Assembly: GCA_964605715.1 (NCBI GenBank) | Contig: CAZSDV010000008.1 | Span: 1-47,396, forward strand | From: JAPUME01 sp964605715 | Lineage (GTDB): Bacteria > Acidobacteriota > Terriglobia > UBA7540 > JAPUME01 | Length of the DNA: 47,396 nt | Reading direction: 5' to 3' | In this document: positions 32,582-40,902 of the stretch, in pieces | Numbering within the stretch: the first letter of the stretch is position 1 | Layout: each line of letters begins with the position of its first letter | Translations under genes and position numbers: made by a program | The notes under the pieces: model-generated | The model's input: the letters and a program-made list of their open reading frames with translations, nothing else | Told to the model about the DNA's origin: nothing | The model's database searches: none

Positions 32582-33703
32582 ATGGAAAATGCAAAAAAGC
32601 TTCGTGTTTATGCAACTTGTGATATCGGGAAGGATGCCCTAGATCGTTTGCGGCAGGGCAACTATGATCTAGAGGTTTACCCCGATCCCAAACCTCCGCC
32701 GAAAGGTTTGATCCTTGAGAAGGTTAGTTCAGGCATTGACGGACTTATCACCACATTACGTGACCAGATTGATGCCGAAGTCTTCGAAGCAGGTAAGGGC
32801 ACTCTAAAGATCGTGGCACAGATGGCTGTGGGTTTCGATAATATAAACCGAGCTGACGCCAACCGTTACAAGGTGCCCTTTACGAATACGGCAGACGTAC
32901 TGACTGATGCCACGGCCGAATACGCACTATTCCTGATCGGTTGTGTGGCGCGGCGCCTTTATCCCTCTGAGAGGCTGGTTCGGGAGAACCAGTGGGGTGC
33001 TTGGCATCCATTCTTACCTTTTCTGGGTGATGAGGTTACGGGTAAAAGTATTTCCGTTATTGGCACTGGGCGCATCGGACAGGCACTCATCTTAAAAGCC
33101 GTGGGGTTAGATGTGAATATTCTCTGTTACGACCCTGTTTTTGAGAATCGTGAGTTTGCCGGAAAAATCCAGAGGATGATGGACCTCCAACATGAACTTG
33201 GATTGGTTTCGAGATTACGCACCATCCGGTACGTTCAACTGGAGGAAGCGTTGGCTGGAGGCGATTATGTAACTTTACACGTCCCTCTACTTAAGCCTGA
33301 GGAAAGCGCTACCCCGACATACCACATGATAAATTCGAGGACTCTTCAATTAATGAAATCCACCGGATACCTTGTGAATACTTCCCGGGGTCCTGTGGTT
33401 GACGAAGCCGACCTCGCAAATGCACTCAAGCAGGGTGTTATTCAGGGAGCGGCACTTGACGTTTTTGAGAAAGAACCATTGGCTGCTGATTCACCATTGC
33501 GTGACCCAGCGATAGCAGATTGCATGCGATTGTTTCCCCATTATGCCAGTGCAGGACGTATCACTCGCCTCTCGACCGATCCTGCAAAAGGTATGGCTGG
33601 GCGCTGCGTTCAAGGCTTAATGGACGTGCTAGAGGGTGGCTACAATGGTAAACCTGCTTCCATGCCATATGTGGTTAACAAAGAAGCGTTTCAAGGTAAT
33701 TAA
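32582..33703 (+). CDS. D-isomer-specific 2-hydroxyacid dehydrogenase (glyoxylate/hydroxypyruvate reductase-like)
   Basis: This NAD(P)-dependent enzyme interconverts a 2-oxoacid and a D-2-hydroxyacid. The 373-residue protein has the Rossmann motif SVIGTGRIGQA (about residues 158-168), the catalytic arginine in NTSRGPVVDE (R269), the glutamate in DVFEKEP (about 296) and the histidine in LFPHYAS (H320). A stretch of about 20 residues around 190-212 (REFAGKIQRMMDLQHELG) is inserted after the Rossmann fold compared with typical GyaR. Standing just before the glcDEF genes, reduction of glyoxylate to glycolate or of hydroxypyruvate is a reasonable guess. Confidence 0.85.
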   Translation: MENAKKLRVYATCDIGKDALDRLRQGNYDLEVYPDPKPPPKGLILEKVSSGIDGLITTLRDQIDAEVFEAGKGTLKIVAQMAVGFDNINRADANRYKVPFTNTADVLTDATAEYALFLIGCVARRLYPSERLVRENQWGAWHPFLPFLGDEVTGKSISVIGTGRIGQALILKAVGLDVNILCYDPVFENREFAGKIQRMMDLQHELGLVSRLRTIRYVQLEEALAGGDYVTLHVPLLKPEESATPTYHMINSRTLQLMKSTGYLVNTSRGPVVDEADLANALKQGVIQGAALDVFEKEPLAADSPLRDPAIADCMRLFPHYASAGRITRLSTDPAKGMAGRCVQGLMDVLEGGYNGKPASMPYVVNKEAFQGN

Positions 33704-34015
33704 TTCTGTATTGTTTTACCTTAATAACAGCAAAATTGTCGTGGACAAGTCTCTATTTCCTTTCCACACTTAACATGTTTTTTAGGAAGCTATACTGCCT
33801 CTTATTTTCCTCTTTTAACATCCATTACTTTGGGCTTCCTTGGTTACCTCTTTCCTATAAATTGAGATTGGAGGCCAAGTCCTTGTAGTTTGCAGCTAAT
33901 ACCCATTTTTCCTCAACCTGTTCGCGTTGACACTTTCCAGGGGTATCTTTATACTTCGAGTGCATCGAGCCTACATTTTATTTCGGCTCCCCCCTTGAGA
34001 TTTGGAGGGTCTTTC
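33704..34015. other. Intergenic and leader region upstream of glcD
   Basis: This 312-bp region carries no gene. An open frame from 33890 runs into glcD but contains the promoter at 33927-33955, so it is better read as promoter and 5' leader. The rest is T-rich and shows no clear hairpin. Confidence 0.6.
33927..33955 (+). promoter_or_regulatory. Sigma-70-type promoter of the glcDEF operon
   Basis: Consensus TTGACA (33927-33932) and TATACT (33950-33955) are spaced by exactly 17 bp. Transcription would start near 33962, leaving a leader of about 54 nt to the TTG start at 34016 with its GGAGGG ribosome site. Confidence 0.75.
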
Positions 34016-35437
34016 TTGGCGTATAGCAATCTTATTCGCGATCTTTCTCGTATTGTCGGCTCCAAAGGAGTCCTCTCAAGTCGCGATGACTTGATGTTGT
34101 ATGAGTATGACGGGCTTTCTGTAGAGCGACTTCCCGACGCGGTCGTTTTTCCTTCCGGGACCGAACAAGTTGTAAAGTTGGTTAACTTGGCGCGAGAAAA
34201 GGATTTGCCTGTTGTTGCCCGCGGTGCGGGAACCGGGTTGAGTGGAGGTGCAGTTGCAGCTCAAGGTGGCCTTGTTATCTCTTTTGCTCGCATGAAAAAG
34301 ATCCTTGAGGTTGATTTTGAAAACGAACGTGCAGTTGTCCAGCCAGGCCTAGTTAATCAGGACCTAACATCTAAGGTGTCTGACCACGGGTACTGCTTTG
34401 CTCCTGACCCCTCAAGCCAGAAGGCGTGCACTATCGGTGGTAATGTGGCGGAAAACTCCGGCGGGCCACATACGCTAGCATATGGAGTAACAACAAACCA
34501 TGTTTTAGGTTTGGAGGTTGTGCTGCCCAACGGTGACGTTATTCATGCAGGTGGCAAGGCCTGGGAAGGTCCCGGCTACGACCTAAAGGCGTTGGTGGTT
34601 GGGTCAGAGGGGACGCTTGGTATTGTAACGAAAGTCGTTGTTCGGTTGATGCGCCTCCCTGAGGCAGTCAAAACCCTGCTTGTAATTTACAATCGGGTGG
34701 CAGACGCTACGCATACCGTGGCTGACGTGACGGCTCAGCGAATTACGCCAGCGGCGATCGAAATGATGGATAACATGGTGCTTAAAGCGGTTGAAGAGGC
34801 AACCCATGCTGGCTACCCCATTGATGCGGCTGCCGTTCTATTAATAGAGCTCGAAGGTTTGAAAGAATCAGTGGAGGTTCAAGCCGAACAAATTCGAGAG
34901 GTATGCCTTACCAATAACGCCCGTGAAGTTCGTCTGGCCCGCAGTGAAGAGGAGCGAGAGCTCCTTTGGCGAGGGCGCAAGAACGCCTTCGGTGCGCTCG
35001 GTCGAATCTCACCAAGTTTTTACGTACAAGATGGTGTAATCCCCCGCACTCGGCTGCCCGAGATGCTTGAGTTTATGGAGGAGGTTAGCCGAAAATACGA
35101 CTTGCGCATTGGCAATGTCTTCCACGCCGGTGATGGAAATATTCACCCGTTGCTGTTGTTTGACAGGCGCAAAAGTGAAGAATCTGTGAAAGTCTTGAAG
35201 GCGGCAAAAGAGATTATGAATTTCTGTGTTGCCCAGGGAGGTTCGTTATCGGGTGAGCATGGCATTGGGCTTGAGAAGAATGAATTGATGCCGCTGGTTT
35301 TCTCCGAGGACGACCTTGACGCCATGCGAAAGGTGAGGGGTGCATTCGGTAAGGGTGCTAATCTGAATCCCGGGAAACTTTTTCCAACAGGGAAAATATG
35401 CGGTGAGCTGCGGGTTCAGATTAGTGCGGGTGAATAG
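34016..35437 (+). CDS. glcD: Glycolate oxidase subunit GlcD-like FAD-linked oxidase
   Basis: This is the catalytic FAD subunit of the glycolate oxidase complex (or D-lactate dehydrogenase), which oxidises glycolate to glyoxylate. PVVARGAGTGLSGGAVAAQG is the FAD pyrophosphate loop. GGNVAENSGGPHTLAYGVTT, GSEGTLGIVTKV, GNVFHAGDGNIHPLLLFD (metal/substrate histidines) and SGEHGIGLEKNELMPL complete the family signature. I start at TTG 34016, preceded by GGAGGG at 34003-34008, giving 473 residues; an upstream start at 33890 would include the promoter. It is followed by glcE and glcF, supporting glycolate oxidase. Confidence 0.92.
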   Translation: MAYSNLIRDLSRIVGSKGVLSSRDDLMLYEYDGLSVERLPDAVVFPSGTEQVVKLVNLAREKDLPVVARGAGTGLSGGAVAAQGGLVISFARMKKILEVDFENERAVVQPGLVNQDLTSKVSDHGYCFAPDPSSQKACTIGGNVAENSGGPHTLAYGVTTNHVLGLEVVLPNGDVIHAGGKAWEGPGYDLKALVVGSEGTLGIVTKVVVRLMRLPEAVKTLLVIYNRVADATHTVADVTAQRITPAAIEMMDNMVLKAVEEATHAGYPIDAAAVLLIELEGLKESVEVQAEQIREVCLTNNAREVRLARSEEERELLWRGRKNAFGALGRISPSFYVQDGVIPRTRLPEMLEFMEEVSRKYDLRIGNVFHAGDGNIHPLLLFDRRKSEESVKVLKAAKEIMNFCVAQGGSLSGEHGIGLEKNELMPLVFSEDDLDAMRKVRGAFGKGANLNPGKLFPTGKICGELRVQISAGE

Positions 35438-35464
35438 AAATAGTAATCAGGAAATCATCTAATT

Positions 35465-36811
35465 ATGGCTACGGCTACCGAAAACCTAACTAGTTCTTTC
35501 TCGACTCTTTTGGGAGCTGACAGGATAAAGTTTGATGAGGATACCCGGAAGAGCTTTGCTCTTGGGAAGATATTGCCCGACTGCGTGGTTTCTCCTGGCT
35601 CTGATGAAGAAGTAGCAGCAGTTCTGGCACGCGCAACCGAGCTGGGATTAGCTGTTATCCCTTGCCGTAACGGAACTAAACTTCCTATTGGTAATACTCC
35701 TAAGCGCTATGATATTGCGCTCTGTTTGCGAGAAATGAACCGCATTTGGCACTATGAGCCTTCTGATCTTACGGTTTCTGTTGAAACTGGAATGAAGCTT
35801 GCAGACCTTCAGCGTTTTGTTGGAAAAGAGGGCTTGTGGCTTGCGCTTGATCCGCCCTTTGGTGACAGGGCAAGTATTGGAGGCGTTCTTGCTGCTAATT
35901 CGAGTGGTCCCTCGCGCTTTCTTTATGGACAGGCTCGTGATGTAACACTTGGCATGAGCGTTGCCACCACGGAAGGAAAAGTGATTCGGACAGGTGGAAA
36001 AGTGGTAAAGAATGTAACCGGTTATGACTTGTCAAAGCTTTTCATTGGTTCTTATGGGACGCTGGGAGTCATTACCCAAGCCAGCTTCAAGCTTTCCCCT
36101 CTTCCGGCTCACCAAGCCAACTTTCGGATTTGCGGACGAGAAATTACGCAGATTGGAGAATTTCGGCGGCAAGTTGTTCGATCCCCACTGGGAGTGCAAG
36201 CGCTGGAATTTGTGAATGAGGATGCGAGCCGGTTGGCCTTCGAAGACCAGAGTTTTAATTTAATCGGAAAAGGGCCAGAACTATGGATTCAGGTTAGGGG
36301 AGTCGAGCGTGCTGCCAGGCGCACAGAGGAAGAACTTGAAGGATTAGCCTCAAAAGCAGGGGTGGAATGTCAGGGTATCAGGGAGGGCGAGGCAGAAGCG
36401 GCATGGTCCCGGCTACGGGATTTCCCGGCCTGGCTGCCAGATAAACATCCCCAAGCAACCTTGTTGCGCGCCAGCCTTCCTCCTGCTAGGAGTGAGGAGT
36501 TTATTAGAGAAAGCGGGTTTCTTATTGAAAACGATGGAACCAAGAGCGCTGTATTTTCTCACTTAGGTTCTGGAATTGTTTACCTGTGCTTGCTGAGCCT
36601 CCCGAAAGAAGTAAAGCTCGTCAGTCAACTCCGAGAGGTTGCCGTCGGCATGGAAGGGGCTCTCATTATCGAACGAGCTCCGGATGCACTAAAATGTGAA
36701 ATGGATGTTTGGGGTGACGTGGGCGACGCTCTCGGTGTAATGTGCCAAATGAAAAACGCTTGGGATCCAAGGAATACTTTAAGTCCAGGGCGGTTTGTCG
36801 GTGGGATTTAG
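35465..36811 (+). CDS. glcE: Glycolate oxidase subunit GlcE-like FAD-binding protein
   Basis: This is the second FAD-binding subunit of glycolate oxidase. The PCMH-type FAD domain is visible in VIPCRNGTKLPIGNTPKRYD, SVETGMKLADLQRFVGKEG, DRASIGGVLAANSSGPSRFL and KVVKNVTGYDLSKLFIGSYG. The length of 448 residues exceeds that of E. coli GlcE (about 350); the extra part is in the middle and C-terminal region. The C-terminus has WDPRNTLSPGRFVGG, as in GlcE. It lies 27 bp after glcD. Confidence 0.88.
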   Translation: MATATENLTSSFSTLLGADRIKFDEDTRKSFALGKILPDCVVSPGSDEEVAAVLARATELGLAVIPCRNGTKLPIGNTPKRYDIALCLREMNRIWHYEPSDLTVSVETGMKLADLQRFVGKEGLWLALDPPFGDRASIGGVLAANSSGPSRFLYGQARDVTLGMSVATTEGKVIRTGGKVVKNVTGYDLSKLFIGSYGTLGVITQASFKLSPLPAHQANFRICGREITQIGEFRRQVVRSPLGVQALEFVNEDASRLAFEDQSFNLIGKGPELWIQVRGVERAARRTEEELEGLASKAGVECQGIREGEAEAAWSRLRDFPAWLPDKHPQATLLRASLPPARSEEFIRESGFLIENDGTKSAVFSHLGSGIVYLCLLSLPKEVKLVSQLREVAVGMEGALIIERAPDALKCEMDVWGDVGDALGVMCQMKNAWDPRNTLSPGRFVGGI

Positions 36812-36872
36812 CAGATTTTTTTAGAATAAGCATTAGGTATTAAATCCTGAACTGAAAGCACGGTTTTCTTGA

Positions 36873-38210
36873 ATGACAACTTCCTCTGTTAAGGAATCAG
36901 CGGTACAGCCTGCTGGCTACGGGCCTGGAATAGCACCCCAGTGGGAAGACTACTCAAAGTGTATCCGCTGCGGGCTTTGCCTAAATGCCTGTCCAACTTA
37001 CCGCGAGCTTGGAGTTGAGATGGATTCCCCTAGAGGTCGAATCTATCAGATGATTCAGGTGGGGAGAGGCCGACTAAAACTTGAGGAAACTTTTGTTGGC
37101 CACATTGACTCATGCCTAGGTTGTTTGGCCTGTGAAACTGCTTGTCCATCGGGGGTGGAATACCACAAACTGGTGGAATCCACTCGCAGCCAGATTGAGA
37201 GTTTTTACAAAAGGTCACATCTAGCCAGACTGGTCCGGAGTGTCGTTTTCCGGAACCTCTTACCTCACCCTTGGCGCCTGAAGGTGTTGGGCACTCTTTT
37301 AAGGTTATACCAGCGATCAGGACTGGATAGAGTAGGCTTGGTATTTGCTCGATTGGTGAGCAAGCGACTCTATAACATCGCGCGGTTGGCACCTCGAATG
37401 GAATCACCCTTCTTTTTCCACCGCCTGGGGACTGTGATTCCTGCTCAAGGGAAGCGAAAATACAGAGTGGGTTTTTTCGCTGGCTGTATCGCCAATCTTT
37501 CTTTTGCAGGTTTAAATGAAGCCACCCTTCGGGTGCTGGCCCGTAATGGCTGTGAGGTTGTTATACCAAAGAAACAAATTTGCTGTGGAGCTCTTCAGGT
37601 GCACGCTGGGGTGCGTGACGTGGCTCGCGAGGTTGCGGAACGAAATTTGGAAGTCTTTGGTGAAGAAAAGCTAGATGCAATCATTACTAATGCAGCAGGC
37701 TGTGGATCAGTTCTCAAGGAGTATCCATCTCTATTCACCGAGGAAAAACAGGAGAAATTTGAAGCTGCCAAAAAATTTAGTACCTGCCTCAAGGATGTTA
37801 CAGAATTTCTGGCTGATATTGAGATTGATCAGGATTTTTCTCCCCTTAACATTCGAGCAACCTATCAGGATCCATGTCATTTGGGTCATGCACAGGGGAT
37901 TCGGAAGGCGCCAAGGAAATTGCTAGCTGCGTTGCCGGGCTTGGAGCTGGTGGAATTGAAAGAAACAGATATTTGTTGTGGGAGTGCAGGAATTTATAAT
38001 GTTACCCAAAATGATATGGCTGAACAGTTGCTGGCTACAAAAATTGCTCGGATTGATGAAACCGGAGCTAATCTGATCCTAACGGCTAATCCGGGCTGTT
38101 TGTTGCAACTCCGGGCTGGCGTGGCAACATCCAGTAATCCTGGGCGGCGAGTGCTGCACGTAGTGGAGCTGCTCGATGAAGCGTACCGGAAAGCCAATAA
38201 TCAAAACTGA
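36873..38210 (+). CDS. glcF: Glycolate oxidase iron-sulfur subunit GlcF
   Basis: GlcF passes electrons from GlcDE toward the quinone pool. The N-terminal 100 residues have two ferredoxin-type [4Fe-4S] motifs: CIRCGLCLNACP and CLGCLACETACP. The rest carries two CCG domains of the heterodisulfide-reductase type: CIANLSF with QICCGALQVHAG, and CHLGHAQGIRKAPRK with DICCGSAGIYN. The length of 445 residues is typical. There is no signal peptide. It lies 61 bp after glcE and 8 bp before the synthetase gene. Confidence 0.93.
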   Translation: MTTSSVKESAVQPAGYGPGIAPQWEDYSKCIRCGLCLNACPTYRELGVEMDSPRGRIYQMIQVGRGRLKLEETFVGHIDSCLGCLACETACPSGVEYHKLVESTRSQIESFYKRSHLARLVRSVVFRNLLPHPWRLKVLGTLLRLYQRSGLDRVGLVFARLVSKRLYNIARLAPRMESPFFFHRLGTVIPAQGKRKYRVGFFAGCIANLSFAGLNEATLRVLARNGCEVVIPKKQICCGALQVHAGVRDVAREVAERNLEVFGEEKLDAIITNAAGCGSVLKEYPSLFTEEKQEKFEAAKKFSTCLKDVTEFLADIEIDQDFSPLNIRATYQDPCHLGHAQGIRKAPRKLLAALPGLELVELKETDICCGSAGIYNVTQNDMAEQLLATKIARIDETGANLILTANPGCLLQLRAGVATSSNPGRRVLHVVELLDEAYRKANNQN

Positions 38211-38218
38211 GGTGAAGA

Positions 38219-39967
38219 ATGGTGACCAGAGATAAGGTGAGTGGGGCAGAAGAGGTTCTTGGCCCTATAGGGTCTTCCGATGGTCACAATCTGGCAAGCT
38301 ACGAAGAAGGGTACCAAAATTTTAAATGGGAGCAGTCACACTCGCAGTTTGACTGGCATAAGACGGGTAAGGTAAATATGGCCCATGAGGCTATTGATCG
38401 CCATGTTAACCAGGGCAAGGGTGACAAGTTGGCCTTGGTTTACTCTGACAATGAAGGGAGCTCACAGTATACGTTTGAGGAGCTTTCCCGACTTTCAAAT
38501 CGATTTGCCAACGTATTGCGCAAAATTGGCGTTAAGAGAGGTGATCGGGTTTTTGTTTTTATGTCCCGCAAGCCCGAGCTTTATATCGCGGTTTTGGGCA
38601 CCCTTAAAGTTGGGGCTATTCCTTCTCCGCTATTTGAGGCATTTATGGAGGAGGCCGTGCGCGACCGTATGGCCGATGCAGAAGCTGTGGCGCTTATCAC
38701 AAGCCCAGCCCTTATTGGCCGGGTGACACAGAAAGAGCTACCGGCGCTGAAACATGTCATCGTTGTGGGAGCAAGCAGCTCGAACTTGACGTCGGGCCAT
38801 TACAGCTTCGAAGCTGAGATGGATAAGGCCGACGACAAGACGGAGATCGAATGGCTTACCCATGAGGATCCCCTTATCATCCACTATACGTCTGGTTCGA
38901 CTGGCAAGCCTAAAGGAGTGATGCACGTTCAAAATGCCATGCTTGGCCATTTAATGACCGGCCGCTGGGTCCTGGACCTACAGGAAGATGACGTATACTG
39001 GTGCACTGCAGACCCCGGTTGGGTTACAGGGACCTCCTATGGAATATTTGCTCCCTGGTTAAATGGAGTGACCAACATTATACGCGGTGGGCGTTTCAGT
39101 GTTGATGATTGGTATACGACTATCCAAAACCACAAGGTGACGGTTTGGTACAGTGCACCCACTGCTTTTCGCATGTTGATGGCAGCGGGAGACGATATGG
39201 TGAAAAAATACGACTTGTCGAGCCTTCGTCATGTTCTGAGTGTTGGGGAGCCACTCAATCCTGAGGTAGTTTGGTGGGGTTGGAAAGCTTATGAGCGCCG
39301 AATCCATGATAACTGGTGGATGACTGAAACTGGACATCAGCTTATTTCAAATTATGCTTCCATGGAAATCCGCCCTGGATCCATGGGTCGGCCCGTACCT
39401 GGAGTAGAGGCAGCGATCGTGGATGATGAAGGCAAGGAGCTCCCTGATGGAATTTCGGGTAATCTGGCCATTAAGCCTGGATGGCCAGGTATGATGCGCA
39501 AGATTTGGAACCAACCTGAGCGCTATAAATCCTATTTCCGAATTCCTGGGTGGTATGTGAGCGGCGATGCTGCCCACAAGGATACAGATGGTTTCTTCTG
39601 GTTTGAGGGACGCAAGGATGACCTGATTATTACAGCTGGAGAAAATGTTGGCCCCTTCGAGGTGGAAAGCTGCTTGGTAGAGCATCCTGCGGTGGCTGAG
39701 GCAGGAGTTATCGGCAAACCTGATAAGGTGCGGGGTAATATTATCAAGGCCTTTGTGGCCCTTCGTGATGGCAATGAACCAACCGATGCCCTAAAAGATG
39801 AGATCAGCAGATTTGTCCGGAATAAACTGGCGGCACACGCTATGCCCCGTGAGATCGAATTCCGTGACAAGTTGCCTAAGACGCGCAGCGGAAAAATAAT
39901 GCGTCGGGTACTCAAAGCATGGGAATTAAATCTTCCCACAGGTGACATCTCGACCATGGAAGATTAG
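38219..39967 (+). CDS. AMP-forming acyl-CoA synthetase (acetyl-CoA synthetase-like)
   Basis: This adenylate-forming enzyme activates a short carboxylic acid with ATP and CoA. Within 582 residues it has IIHYTSGSTGKPKGVMH (P-loop), NWWMTETGHQ (motif A5), GWYVSGDAAHKDTDGFFWFE (A7), GRKDDLIITAGENVGPFEVE (A8) and KTRSGKIMRRV with the lysine that is acetylated in Acs (A10). The length fits the Bacillus AcsA subgroup better than the 650-residue E. coli Acs. Acetate or propionate is likely. Being the last gene of the glc operon, it could activate an acid from 2-hydroxyacid breakdown. AGGTG stands five bases before the ATG. Confidence 0.9.
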   Translation: MVTRDKVSGAEEVLGPIGSSDGHNLASYEEGYQNFKWEQSHSQFDWHKTGKVNMAHEAIDRHVNQGKGDKLALVYSDNEGSSQYTFEELSRLSNRFANVLRKIGVKRGDRVFVFMSRKPELYIAVLGTLKVGAIPSPLFEAFMEEAVRDRMADAEAVALITSPALIGRVTQKELPALKHVIVVGASSSNLTSGHYSFEAEMDKADDKTEIEWLTHEDPLIIHYTSGSTGKPKGVMHVQNAMLGHLMTGRWVLDLQEDDVYWCTADPGWVTGTSYGIFAPWLNGVTNIIRGGRFSVDDWYTTIQNHKVTVWYSAPTAFRMLMAAGDDMVKKYDLSSLRHVLSVGEPLNPEVVWWGWKAYERRIHDNWWMTETGHQLISNYASMEIRPGSMGRPVPGVEAAIVDDEGKELPDGISGNLAIKPGWPGMMRKIWNQPERYKSYFRIPGWYVSGDAAHKDTDGFFWFEGRKDDLIITAGENVGPFEVESCLVEHPAVAEAGVIGKPDKVRGNIIKAFVALRDGNEPTDALKDEISRFVRNKLAAHAMPREIEFRDKLPKTRSGKIMRRVLKAWELNLPTGDISTMED

Positions 39968-40019
39968 ATTCTGTGACAGGGGCCGAGTGTTAACAGGTAA
40001 TAAATTTGTATATATTTTC

Positions 40020-40048
40020 TTGAGCCTTTTGCGCGAGGCGAATATAAT
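40020..40048 (+). promoter_or_regulatory. Sigma-70-type promoter of the molybdenum hydroxylase operon
   Basis: TTGAGC (40020-40025) and a perfect TATAAT (40043-40048) are spaced by 17 bp. The start would be near 40055, leaving a leader of about 170 nt before the ATG at 40225, unusually long for this window. Confidence 0.72.
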
Positions 40049-40060
40049 ACGGTTGCTTTC

Positions 40061-40096
40061 CCAGGTTTAAGTTGTAGGATGGATGGCGAAGCCTGG
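40061..40096 (+). promoter_or_regulatory. Hairpin in the long leader of the molybdenum hydroxylase operon
   Basis: CCAGGTTT (40061-40068) pairs with AAGCCTGG (40089-40096) through eight base pairs including one G-U, enclosing a 20-nt loop. It lies a few bases after the predicted transcription start. It could be part of a regulatory RNA; I could not match it to the Moco RNA motif. Confidence 0.35.
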
Positions 40097-40224
40097 ACCG
40101 TGTTGTTGGTCTAGGTGCAGTGGACGATGTAGTTAGGGTTGTGGTGGCGTATGGTGTTTTGTCCCTCGCTTGGACATTCAACCTAAGATTTCTTGAACTT
40201 GTAAAGCCCTGAGGGAAGGAGTAA

Positions 40225-40902
40225 ATGATGCGAAAGAGAAAAGGGCCAAAGGAGATGGGAGAAGTTAAGGTCTCTTCCCGGGAAGGTCCCGATGCTGGTG
40301 TTAGCCGGCGCGATTTCTTAAGAGGTGCGAGCGTTGCCGTTTCCGGCGGTGTGCTGGTTGGAACGGATGTGGTTAAGCCTGCAGAAGCTTCACCAAGGGC
40401 TGAGGTGATGGGTCCTGGGAAAGTTCTTGTTAAGCTCCACGTTAATGGAAGAAAGCACTCGTTGAGCTTGGAGCCGCGGGTAACGCTGCTTGATGCGCTG
40501 CGGAACCGCCTAGATGTAACGGGTGCCAAAAAAGTTTGTGATCGTAGCACCTGTGGGGCCTGCACGGTCCTTCTAAACGGCAAGCCGGTGTACGCCTGTT
40601 CGGTGCTGGCCATCGAGGCGCAAGGTAGCAGGATTCAGACGGCGGAAAGTCTGATGCAGGACGGGAAGCTACATCCGGTGCAGGCGGCCTTTGTCGAAAA
40701 CGATGCTCAGCAGTGCGGTTTCTGCACTCCCGGATTCGTCGTTGCTTCGAAGGCTTTCTTGGATAAGAATCCTAATCCTACTCCCGAGGAAATTCAGCGA
40801 GGGCTGGGAGGGAACCTCTGTCGCTGCGGAACTTATGTGGGAGTCCGGAAGGCCGTAATGGATGCGGCCAGGGCCCTGAAAGGAGGACCTCTCTATGGCT
40901 GA
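40225..40902 (+). CDS. [2Fe-2S] subunit of a Tat-exported molybdenum hydroxylase (xanthine dehydrogenase/aldehyde oxidase superfamily)
   Basis: This 225-residue subunit transfers electrons from the molybdenum site to FAD. Residues 27-50 are a clear Tat signal (SRRDFLRG then a hydrophobic stretch), which would carry the folded complex to the periplasm. The plant-type cluster is CDRSTCGACTVLLNGKPVYAC; the second cluster is CGFCTPGF with GNLCRCGTY. This is the PaoA (YagT) type, not the cytoplasmic xanthine dehydrogenase type. AAGGAG precedes the ATG. It is the first gene of a three-subunit operon and overlaps the next gene by 8 bp. Confidence 0.93.
   Translation: MMRKRKGPKEMGEVKVSSREGPDAGVSRRDFLRGASVAVSGGVLVGTDVVKPAEASPRAEVMGPGKVLVKLHVNGRKHSLSLEPRVTLLDALRNRLDVTGAKKVCDRSTCGACTVLLNGKPVYACSVLAIEAQGSRIQTAESLMQDGKLHPVQAAFVENDAQQCGFCTPGFVVASKAFLDKNPNPTPEEIQRGLGGNLCRCGTYVGVRKAVMDAARALKGGPLYG

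Noticed and set aside
39990..40613. A 207-codon minus-strand frame covering the molybdenum hydroxylase promoter and [2Fe-2S] gene.
   Set aside because: It is antisense to a strongly supported gene and promoter, and its sequence is rich in Ser/Thr/Arg as expected of a shadow frame.
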